Below, one piece after another: positions 1-6,689 of a DNA stretch of 9,389 bases. The stretch lies in contig JADHRO010000070.1 in assembly GCA_016777395.1 (NCBI GenBank), positions 1 to 9,389 of the forward strand. The letters are read 5' to 3'. Within the stretch, counting starts at the first letter, position 1. Every line of letters starts with the position of its first letter. Under the pieces are notes generated by a model. The model saw only the letters and a list, made by a program, of their open reading frames with translations, did no database searches and was not told the DNA's origin. Source of the stretch: Chitinophagales bacterium. GTDB lineage: Bacteria; Bacteroidota; Bacteroidia; Chitinophagales; UBA8649. The translations under genes and the position numbers were made by a program.

Positions 1-521
1 AGTAAATACTTCTCTCGCTCCAAACAAGCAAAAGTTCCTATGAAAAATGCCAGCATTAAGGTGTTGCTCTGCACGTTTTGAGTAGTTGTTATTAGCTCAA
101 AGATACTAAGTAGGATTATGGCCCCAATCCATCTCTTATCGAAACTAGGTAACGCAAGCAAAGCAAAAACCATCATGAATAAATTGAAAACGTTCCACAA
201 TGACAATCCCAATACATCGGGAAAAATTGCAAAGCATGAAAACAATAAGGCAAAAGTAGGACTGTACTTAAAGTAGTCAAAATACTCTTGAGGATATGCT
301 CCGTATAGACTTTGACCTTCAAGTAAATGATAGAAGGACTGCTTAAATATTAAATAGTTATTGTAATGCGTGTATTCGCCTCCTGCCACAGACCTAGTCC
401 CTTGAAAAAGAGCTTGAGCGCTTACACCAATAGCCACGACAAGCATAAGCAAAAACAACACTTTAGGCTGAGAGAGGCGAGATAAAAAGGAGTTTAACTT
501 AGGATTATAGTTTTCCAACAT
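1..521 (-). CDS. GT87/DUF2029-type integral membrane glycosyltransferase, partial (C-terminus beyond left edge)
   Basis: This open frame starts with ATG at 521 and stays open for 173 codons to the window edge, so only the N-terminal part is present (family members are usually about 380-450 residues). The translation begins MLENYNPKLNSF, then has a membrane segment at about residues 20-39. A polar first loop with EYTHYNNYLIF (49-59) and SLYGAYPQEYFDYFKYSP (71-88) follows, then hydrophobic segments at about 88-100, 105-125 and 131-146. NVQSN (149-153) resembles the family's conserved GQ-x-N type motif. The loop-then-YSP-x-F-x-LL layout is characteristic of GT87 (DUF2029) GT-C enzymes, which transfer sugars from polyprenyl-phosphate donors on the outer face of the inner membrane. 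Donor and acceptor cannot be inferred here. The start codon lies only 15 nt past the terminator of the gene upstream, so its promoter is unclear. Confidence 0.8.
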   Translation of the reverse strand, partial: MLENYNPKLNSFLSRLSQPKVLFLLMLVVAIGVSAQALFQGTRSVAGGEYTHYNNYLIFKQSFYHLLEGQSLYGAYPQEYFDYFKYSPTFALLFSCFAIFPDVLGLSLWNVFNLFMMVFALLALPSFDKRWIGAIILLSIFELITTTQNVQSNTLMLAFFIGTFACLEREKYL

Positions 522-536
522 CAATCAGTTATAATC

Positions 537-572
537 AAAAAAAATGCCCTCGATAAATCGGGGGCATTTTTT
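537..572 (-). terminator. Rho-independent terminator of the large T9SS cargo gene
   Basis: The hairpin arms are 545-553 and 558-566 (TGCCCTCGA paired with TCGGGGGCA, one G-T wobble) around a TAAA loop. They are extended by A/T pairs 539-544 with 567-572. Read on the minus strand the stem is followed by eight T residues (complement of 537-544). It lies 19 nt past the stop of the 591-2633 gene, the expected place. The flanking A and T runs also make it a passable terminator on the plus strand, but no plus-strand gene ends here. Confidence 0.85.
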
Positions 573-590
573 AAAATAAATCATTTAATC

Positions 591-2633
591 TTATTCGTGA
601 TTTACCACAAATTTCTTAGCAGATAAACCTTCATGGGTTTCAATTTGCAAAAAGTAAACTCCATTAACCATTGAAGACACATCAAAAGAAGTGTTTACAT
701 TTTCAGCGTTTCTTATAGTTCTAGATGTAATTACTTTTCCATCAACTGAAACAATTGACAAGTTAATGTCTTCAGCATTTTCTAAAGTAAACTCGACATT
801 TAAAGCTTGACTAGCTGGAACAGGAGAAACAACAACTGCCATTTCAAACTGAACGGTGCTAATTCCTACATTAGCAGATACCAGTGGATTTGTACCATCA
901 CTTACTTCTTTCCAATCACTTAGACCATCGTTATCTAAATCTGGAAAATCATTAGCATCACTTGGACTAGTACCTGAATATACTTCCACTTCATCCGGAG
1001 TACCGTCACCATCTGAATCTAAGGGATTTACCGCATTAAATGCCTGTAAAACTTCTTCATTATCTGTATTCTCAACCCAGACAACGACTCTTAAATCTGA
1101 AAATTCCTCAACAGAATGTTCTGTCGCATGATCAATTCTATTAGCTGCTTGACCATTAGCAGGCAATCTGTAGCTTCCCTGAAAAGTATAATTTGAACTG
1201 AATGAAAAAGGAGTTAGGTTTGTTAAAGTTGATAAACTTGTTCCATTATCATCGGGAAGCATTTTTTTGCAAACTAGAAAGAATTCTGTTTCACCATTTG
1301 ATGTAACATTTTGATCTGTTTTGTTTTCAATTATTGCGGCTTGTAGACGATAATTACCCTGGGCATAATCTTGAATTGGAAGTCCCTCGACGCTCACACT
1401 AACTGATTGTGAGGCAACGTCAACTTCATAGGTGGCATGTAAAAATGTAAAAGAAGGTCTAAGCTTTTCATCCTGAAAAATTGCTGTAGTTAAGTCCCTT
1501 GGATCTAAACCTGTTGATCCATTCGCCCACATTTCCGGAATAGAATATCCACCATTTAGAGCACCTGGATAGTAGTAGCCATATCTCTGCGCTGTTTCAT
1601 CTGTGCAATAGGGATCACCTGCACCAGGTCCAAAAATTTGATATTTAATGCCTGCCCATTCATGAGATGGCTCTGGGTCTAGTACATCATGAAAATTCCC
1701 ATTACCTTGAACACATGGAGGGCATGATGAAGCAGTGAAAACCTCAAATAAAGGCACTCGCTGAACTGCACCATCAAATACGGTAATAGATTTAGAGAAC
1801 TCATCATTCGAAGTATTTCCGTCAGCACCGCCATTTAAATTAGATGCAAAAACAGTAATTTCATAATCACCAGAAGAACTCGGAGAAAAACCTGTTGGAT
1901 GTGTAAAGTTGTAAGAATCACTAAAACCGATACTCACTCCAGTAATAGGTGCAGTAACCGGAGCACCGCCATCAACTCTATAATTGATATCAAAAGAAGT
2001 AATTGTTTCACTACCTAGATTCTCTAAGCTACCCGCAATACTAATTGGACTGTCAGCTATATCATTATATAATCCCGTGGTGATATCAAAACAAGAAAAA
2101 TCCTTACTTATGGTTGTATACACGCTAAAGTCATCAATTATCCAAAAGTAATCATAACTACCAACAAAATTAAATTTGAATCGCACATCAGCCACACCAG
2201 CAGCTGCAGCGGTAATATCTTCTAAAACAATTACTGTAGATGTGGTATTAACCGTGTAAAATGCAGTCCATGTTGATCCACCATCCGTACTTATTGATGC
2301 TGTACCTACGCTACTTTGATATTGTCTAAATGCAGATAAGAAAGATACTGCAACAAAACTTGCTGAAGAACAATCGATAGCAGGTGTTATTAAATCGGCA
2401 TTTTCAGGAATATTATCATTTCCTTGCCCGTCAGAATCAAAAACTGCAAAGTTAGAACTGACCCCGTTGCTTTGAGCAATCCATTCCCATGTTCCACCGC
2501 CGTTTGAAGTATTATCTATATTTTGCCAGGAGGCGGGAATACCCGTAGCGAAATCCTCATTGAAAGGAAGTTGAGCAAAACTTAACGAGAGTATCATAAG
2601 ACTCAATATGGTTGAAAATAAATATTTTTTCAT
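591..2633 (-). CDS. Secreted mosaic protein: adhesin-like domain, Omp28-like thioredoxin-fold domain, TSP3 repeats, T9SS type A sorting domain
   Basis: A 680-residue exported protein. It has a Sec signal peptide (MKK, hydrophobic core, probable cleavage after SLSFA at residue 20). Residues about 23-172 look like a choice-of-anchor J / cleaved-adhesin jelly-roll domain: LPFNEDF near the start, GTWEW, ISTDGGSTW, and WIIDDFSVY at the end. Residues about 178-287 form an Ig/CARDB-like beta domain ending in SITVFDG. Residues about 292-535 resemble Omp28-related outer membrane proteins, with FEVFTASSCPPC (CPPC at 304-307) in the position of a thioredoxin-type redox pair. Two calcium-binding thrombospondin type 3 loops follow, with aspartates at 539/541/543/547 and 565/567/569/573. 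Residues 600-680 are a T9SS type A sorting domain (SPVPAS, DGKVI, NGVYFLQI), so the protein should cross the outer membrane and be surface-attached or released. The substrate is unknown. The ATG at 2633 is preceded by A/T-rich sequence with no Shine-Dalgarno site, normal for the phylum. Confidence 0.88.
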   Translation of the reverse strand: MKKYLFSTILSLMILSLSFAQLPFNEDFATGIPASWQNIDNTSNGGGTWEWIAQSNGVSSNFAVFDSDGQGNDNIPENADLITPAIDCSSASFVAVSFLSAFRQYQSSVGTASISTDGGSTWTAFYTVNTTSTVIVLEDITAAAAGVADVRFKFNFVGSYDYFWIIDDFSVYTTISKDFSCFDITTGLYNDIADSPISIAGSLENLGSETITSFDINYRVDGGAPVTAPITGVSIGFSDSYNFTHPTGFSPSSSGDYEITVFASNLNGGADGNTSNDEFSKSITVFDGAVQRVPLFEVFTASSCPPCVQGNGNFHDVLDPEPSHEWAGIKYQIFGPGAGDPYCTDETAQRYGYYYPGALNGGYSIPEMWANGSTGLDPRDLTTAIFQDEKLRPSFTFLHATYEVDVASQSVSVSVEGLPIQDYAQGNYRLQAAIIENKTDQNVTSNGETEFFLVCKKMLPDDNGTSLSTLTNLTPFSFSSNYTFQGSYRLPANGQAANRIDHATEHSVEEFSDLRVVVWVENTDNEEVLQAFNAVNPLDSDGDGTPDEVEVYSGTSPSDANDFPDLDNDGLSDWKEVSDGTNPLVSANVGISTVQFEMAVVVSPVPASQALNVEFTLENAEDINLSIVSVDGKVITSRTIRNAENVNTSFDVSSMVNGVYFLQIETHEGLSAKKFVVNHE

Positions 2634-2686
2634 ATGTGTTGATTTTTAATTAAAAATTGAAAGGAAGCTAATTTAATATTTTTTTC

Positions 2687-2694
2687 TACCTTTA
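2687..2694 (+). promoter_or_regulatory. Possible Bacteroidota -7 element (TACCTTTA) upstream of the small T9SS cargo gene
   Basis: TACCTTTA matches the Bacteroidota -7 consensus TAnnTTTG except at the last base, and it lies 18 nt before the ATG at 2713, which would give a very short leader. The nearest TTG that could serve as a -33 element (2657-2659) is 27 bp upstream, longer than the usual spacing of about 17-23 bp, so the match is weak. I found no convincing counterpart on the minus strand for the divergent gene. Confidence 0.3.
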
Positions 2695-2712
2695 CCTAGT
2701 AAATAAACTAAA

Positions 2713-3420
2713 ATGACAAAAAATATATTCTTTATTTTAATTGGCTTTAGCATTCTAAATATTGTAAATGCTCAAACGTTTAGTATAAGCCCTTCAGATT
2801 CGGTTTATGTTGCAGAAACAGTGACAAGCAACAATGACGAAGTTATTCTAACTGCATATGTTAAAAACGACTCAAGCGATGATCTTACTTTTAAATGGAG
2901 AGTCACTAATAATAGTTCACCAATGGCTTGGAATGTATCTTTTTGTGACAACACCAATTGCCTTGATTTAGCAACAACCACGGAAAGCACTTTCTTTTTG
3001 GAATCTGATTCTACGTCTATTTTAAAAATGGCTTATTTACCTTTTCTTGAAGGTGGTGTTAGTGACATAAGTGTAAGTGTTTCAGTAGATGGATTATCGG
3101 GGTCATCAGTGACAGTTTTATATAAAGCCGACATAACAGCAGAGCCAGTCAGTGGAGTAAAAGAAATTGATGCTCAAGCAATCTCTATTTTCCCAAATCC
3201 TGCGAGCAATTTCATAAAAATTAAAGGTATTGAAGACGCTAATAATGTAAATTCAATTGAAGTGTTTAGTATCATAGGCAAAGAAGTTCTGAGAAAAGAA
3301 ATTTCAAGTTTGAACGATCTACAAGTGGATATTCAAAATCTAGACCATGGAGTTTATTTAGTGAAACTTTTTGATAGCAAAAGAAGTGTATTTTTCACGA
3401 AAACGTTTATTAAAAAATAA
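2713..3420 (+). CDS. Small secreted protein with T9SS type A sorting domain; N-terminal domain unassigned
   Basis: A 235-residue exported protein. The N-terminus MTKNIFFILIGFSILNIVNA|Q is a Sec signal peptide with probable cleavage after residue 20. Residues about 22-143 are beta-rich, alternating hydrophobic and polar, and suggest an Ig-like fold. They contain W73 and the pair C78/C83 in AWNVSFCDNTNC, a W-x-CD-x-C arrangement that I associate from memory with other small T9SS cargo proteins; the two cysteines may form a disulfide. Residues about 156-235 are a type A sorting domain, with ISIFPNPASNFIKI at its start, IIGKEV and HGVYLVKLF in the middle, and a basic end (FIKK). The protein should be secreted or displayed on the cell surface; no enzyme motif is visible. 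It is transcribed away from the larger T9SS cargo gene across a 79-bp gap and ends 20 nt before a strong terminator, so it is probably a single-gene unit. Confidence 0.85.
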   Translation: MTKNIFFILIGFSILNIVNAQTFSISPSDSVYVAETVTSNNDEVILTAYVKNDSSDDLTFKWRVTNNSSPMAWNVSFCDNTNCLDLATTTESTFFLESDSTSILKMAYLPFLEGGVSDISVSVSVDGLSGSSVTVLYKADITAEPVSGVKEIDAQAISIFPNPASNFIKIKGIEDANNVNSIEVFSIIGKEVLRKEISSLNDLQVDIQNLDHGVYLVKLFDSKRSVFFTKTFIKK

Positions 3421-3440
3421 GCCCTTATTCATACATCTGT

Positions 3441-3474
3441 AAAAAAAAGGAGCGCATAGTCGCTCCTTTTTTTT
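3441..3474 (+). terminator. Symmetrical Rho-independent terminator after the small T9SS cargo gene
   Basis: GGAGCG (3449-3454) pairs perfectly with CGCTCC (3461-3466) around a six-base CATAGT loop. Eight A residues (3441-3448) can pair with eight T residues (3467-3474), which also serve as the U-tract. The hairpin begins 20 nt past the stop codon at 3420. Its symmetry would let it stop transcription from either direction, insulating ftsK from the upstream gene. Confidence 0.9.
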
Positions 3475-3583
3475 ATCAACTTTACTCAATTAACACATCG
3501 CTGTTGGTAAAAGAATCCCTGTTTATTTAAAGAACACTCTTATATACACGATTTTTAGAGAATTAACTCATTAAGAAGTTCAA

Positions 3584-6016
3584 ATGGCCAAATCACTTAA
3601 AACAAAGATGACAGAAGAACTGGATGAACCTGCGGTAAACTGGGGAAATAAAAAACAATACACCAAGATAGTTGGATTGGTGTTTATCCTATTTTCGCTG
3701 CTCCTCCTACTATCCTTCTCTTCATATATTCTTACATGGCATATCGACGAGGCCAGTGTAAGTAGTCTAGTTATGGATGAACTTAATCAAGAATCTTTAA
3801 AAGTCAACTATGCGAATTCTTTAGGGAAATTTGGGTACCATATCTCATCGATATTGATTAAAAAATCTTTTGGAATTGGCGCATTTTTCGTGTGTGTTAT
3901 GCTTTTCGTTTATGGGGTCAACCTCCTATTTCGACGGAGAATATTCAAATGGAAAACCATTACTTACCACAGCGTATTTTTAATGTTCTTTTTCGCGGCG
4001 GTTTTTGAATTTATCCGTTTTCTTTTCTTCCGTGAATCCTTTTTTCACCCAGGAGGAAGTGTTGGGTATTACATTGCCGGAAGTAACGGCTGGTTGATCA
4101 ACAATTTAAAAAGTATAGGAACAGGTGCCGTATTGTCGGCATTCGGATTGGCGTATCTCATCATGGGATACAATCTAGATTTTAATAGGATAATTAAACT
4201 ATTGAAACCCAAACCGAAAACAGATGTCCTCGCTGATGGCGAACAGGATGTTGCTGTTAGCATGAATGAATCTATTTTTGAAAAAGACAACATTCATACA
4301 GAGCAGGAAATAGAAACGCTAGAGGTTGATGAGCTAGAGGAAGACTATGATGAAGAAGGCTCGCTGGACTTCGAACTCTCTGAAAAAGAAGATGAATTTG
4401 AGATCGACGAAAGTGTAGGAGATGGAAAATCTGATGAAGATGACGACTTAGAATTAGCCATTGAAAAAACCGTTGAAGAGAAAACAGCTACCAGCATTCA
4501 AAATGATGACAATTACGACCCTACATTAGACTTAAGCAACTACAAATTTCCACCACTCAGCATCCTTGAAGATCACGGAGGAGATAAAGTGAGTATAGAT
4601 AAAGACGAGCTAGAGCGAAATAAAGATCAAATTGTAGACACTTTGAAAAACTACAATATTGCAATTTCTAAAATCAAAGCGACCGTTGGACCAACGGTGA
4701 CTTTGTATGAGATTATTCCTGCCCCTGGTGTAAGAATATCGAAAATCAAAAATTTAGAAGATGATATTGCCTTAAGTTTAGCTGCACTTGGCATACGGAT
4801 CATTGCTCCTATTCCGGGTAAAGGAACGATTGGCATAGAAGTCCCAAATGCCAAGAAAGAGACAGTTTCTATGAAGTCTATGCTTTCATCTGAAAAATTC
4901 AGCAATACCAAGTTGGAACTTCCAATAGCCTTAGGAAAGAATATTGCTAATGAGATATTTATTGCAGATCTTACAAAAATGCCTCATCTTTTGATGGCAG
5001 GGGCAACCGGCCAAGGGAAATCAGTTGGCATCAATGCAATTCTGTGTTCCTTGCTTTACAAGAAGCATCCGTCACAACTAAAGTTTGTGTTAGTCGATCC
5101 AAAGAAAGTGGAATTGTCGATTTACAATGCAATCGAAAAACATTTTTTGGCCATACTACCAGGAGAAGAAGAAGCAATTATAACAGACGTTCAGAAGGTA
5201 GTCGCCACGCTCAATGCACTTTGCATTGAAATGGATGATCGTTATAACCTCTTAAAAGATGGGAAAGCGAGAAATCTAAAAGAATACAATCAAAAATTTG
5301 TTTCACGAAAATTAAATCCAAATAACGGTCATAAGTTTTTACCCTATATTGTTTTGGTTATCGATGAGTTTGCAGATTTAATTATGACCGCAGGTAAAGA
5401 AGTAGAGACTCCTATTGCCCGATTAGCGCAATTAGCACGAGCAATTGGAATTCATTTGGTGTTAGCTACACAACGTCCTTCTGTAAACATTATCACAGGG
5501 GTAATCAAAGCAAATTTTCCTGCAAGAATTTCATTTAAAGTTTCATCCAAAATAGATTCAAGAACTATCCTAGATGCTGGCGGTGCTGACCAACTTATTG
5601 GACGTGGAGATATGCTTTTTTCTCAAGGAAATGATATGATTCGTTTGCAATGTGCTTTTATCGATACACCGGAAGTTGAAGAATTAGTGGATTTTATCAG
5701 TAAGCAACAAGGATACCCTACTGTTTTTGAACTGCCTGAATATGTTGACCCTAGCACCGAAGGACAGGATAGAGGGAGTTATGGCGATGAAGAAAGGGAT
5801 GCACTTTTTGAAGATGCAGCAAGAGTAATTGTCAATAATCAAGTAGGAAGCACCTCCATGATCCAAAGAAGATTGAAACTCGGTTATAACCGAGCGGGAA
5901 GAATTATGGATCAGTTAGAAAATGCGGGAATCGTGGGCCCTAATCTAGGAAGTAAGCCACGAGACGTTTATTGTAAGACAGAAGCAGAATTGGAACAATT
6001 TTTGACGCAAGAGTAA
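3584..6016 (+). CDS. ftsK: FtsK/SpoIIIE-family DNA translocase
   Basis: Membrane-anchored, ATP-driven double-stranded DNA pump that clears and aligns the chromosome terminus at the division septum and activates XerCD dimer resolution. The 810 residues include four predicted membrane segments (about 29-51, 97-117, 128-149, 178-196). A flexible linker (about 210-315) is extremely acidic: 28 of 53 residues from 239 to 291 are D or E. The alpha/beta motor domain has Walker A GATGQGKS (473-480), DPKKVEL (505-511), Walker B LVIDE (591-595) and ATQRPS (628-633). The C-terminal winged-helix gamma domain (about 737-800, with RRLKLGYNRAGRIMDQLE) reads orienting DNA motifs. The length is usual for Bacteroidota, where the linker is much shorter than in Escherichia coli. 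All motor motifs are intact. The ATG at 3584 gives a normal N-terminus. lolA follows 16 nt downstream, and the strong terminator upstream implies that ftsK has its own promoter between 3475 and 3583, where I see no clear -7/-33 pair. Confidence 0.97.
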   Translation: MAKSLKTKMTEELDEPAVNWGNKKQYTKIVGLVFILFSLLLLLSFSSYILTWHIDEASVSSLVMDELNQESLKVNYANSLGKFGYHISSILIKKSFGIGAFFVCVMLFVYGVNLLFRRRIFKWKTITYHSVFLMFFFAAVFEFIRFLFFRESFFHPGGSVGYYIAGSNGWLINNLKSIGTGAVLSAFGLAYLIMGYNLDFNRIIKLLKPKPKTDVLADGEQDVAVSMNESIFEKDNIHTEQEIETLEVDELEEDYDEEGSLDFELSEKEDEFEIDESVGDGKSDEDDDLELAIEKTVEEKTATSIQNDDNYDPTLDLSNYKFPPLSILEDHGGDKVSIDKDELERNKDQIVDTLKNYNIAISKIKATVGPTVTLYEIIPAPGVRISKIKNLEDDIALSLAALGIRIIAPIPGKGTIGIEVPNAKKETVSMKSMLSSEKFSNTKLELPIALGKNIANEIFIADLTKMPHLLMAGATGQGKSVGINAILCSLLYKKHPSQLKFVLVDPKKVELSIYNAIEKHFLAILPGEEEAIITDVQKVVATLNALCIEMDDRYNLLKDGKARNLKEYNQKFVSRKLNPNNGHKFLPYIVLVIDEFADLIMTAGKEVETPIARLAQLARAIGIHLVLATQRPSVNIITGVIKANFPARISFKVSSKIDSRTILDAGGADQLIGRGDMLFSQGNDMIRLQCAFIDTPEVEELVDFISKQQGYPTVFELPEYVDPSTEGQDRGSYGDEERDALFEDAARVIVNNQVGSTSMIQRRLKLGYNRAGRIMDQLENAGIVGPNLGSKPRDVYCKTEAELEQFLTQE

Positions 6017-6032
6017 TATATAAATGTAATTC

Positions 6033-6689
6033 ATGGGCACTTTAAAAACAATCTTCATCATATTGGTATCTACAGGATTCCTAACTGCCCAGAATAACGC
6101 TTTAGACCCAGAGGCTGATGCTCTTTTAAAGGCAGTATCTGAAAAATACCAGAAATTCAATTCGGCTAAGATGGATCTTACTCTAACCATTAATTTACCG
6201 GAAATAGAAGAGGATCAAGTTTCAGAGGTAAAAGCCTGGTTCAAAGGGGATATGTTTAAAGTCGATTTAATGGATCAAATGTTCGTTTCAGATAATGTGA
6301 CTATTTGGAACTATTTGAAAGAGTATAATGAAGTTCAAATCAATGATTACAATGAAGATGAAGCTATGTTTTCACCTTCCATGTTGTTTGATCTTTACAG
6401 CAATGACTATATCTACAGATTGAAGGAAGAGTACAAGACCACCAGCGGGAAGTTGATAAAAGTCATCGAGTTAACTCCAGTTGATAAAGATCAAACCTTC
6501 TTTAAAATTGACTTAAAAGTTTCCCCTGCGGAGAAGAGCATTATTGAATCTAAGATTTACGAGCGCTCTGGAATGCATTATGTCTATAAAATCAATGCTT
6601 TTACGCCTAACGTTCCGCTAGAAGATGAGTTCTTTAAATTTAATCCTGAAGAATACGATGACATCGATATTACGGATGCTAGATTCTAA
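6033..6689 (+). CDS. lolA: LolA-like outer membrane lipoprotein carrier protein
   Basis: Periplasmic chaperone that takes lipoproteins from the inner-membrane LolCDE machinery and carries them to the outer membrane. The product has 218 residues, the usual size. It has a signal peptide (MGTLKTIFIILVSTGFLTA, cleavage after residue 19) followed by the LolA pattern: an amphipathic start (ADALLKAVSEKYQKFNSAKMDLTLT, about 28-52), the strand/turn KAWFKGDMFKVDL (67-79), ATG-less hydrophobic strands with VTIWNYLKEYNEVQI (89-103), and a late FFKFNPEEYDDIDITDARF-type end. It starts 16 nt after ftsK on the same strand, and the ftsK-lolA order is also seen in Proteobacteria, which supports the call. An earlier ATG at 6024 is followed at once by a stop, so 6033 is the start. 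The stop codon overlaps the convergent gene's stop. Confidence 0.9.
   Translation: MGTLKTIFIILVSTGFLTAQNNALDPEADALLKAVSEKYQKFNSAKMDLTLTINLPEIEEDQVSEVKAWFKGDMFKVDLMDQMFVSDNVTIWNYLKEYNEVQINDYNEDEAMFSPSMLFDLYSNDYIYRLKEEYKTTSGKLIKVIELTPVDKDQTFFKIDLKVSPAEKSIIESKIYERSGMHYVYKINAFTPNVPLEDEFFKFNPEEYDDIDITDARF

Noticed and set aside
537..544. A -7 promoter element for the GT87 gene overlapping the terminator T-run (TTTTTTTG on the minus strand)
   Set aside because: It lacks the key A of TAnnTTTG, and no TTG lies at suitable spacing upstream; the T-run is better explained as the terminator tail.
856..1131. Open frame of 91 codons on the plus strand
   Set aside because: It lies entirely opposite the Omp28/TSP3 part of the large T9SS gene, whose domains are well supported. 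The translation is serine/threonine-rich and resembles nothing.
3475..3583. Search for a -33/-7 promoter or a dif-like recombination site upstream of ftsK
   Set aside because: TTG at 3504-3506 has TATTTAAA 18-20 bp downstream, but this does not match TAnnTTTG well. No 28-bp dif-like dyad is visible.
5044..5229. Open frame of 61 codons in another frame within ftsK
   Set aside because: It overlaps the conserved motor domain right after Walker A and is a frame shadow.
6024..6029. ATG upstream of lolA as an alternative start
   Set aside because: It is followed immediately by TAA, so it cannot be the start of lolA. A regulatory start-stop element is possible in principle but unsupported.
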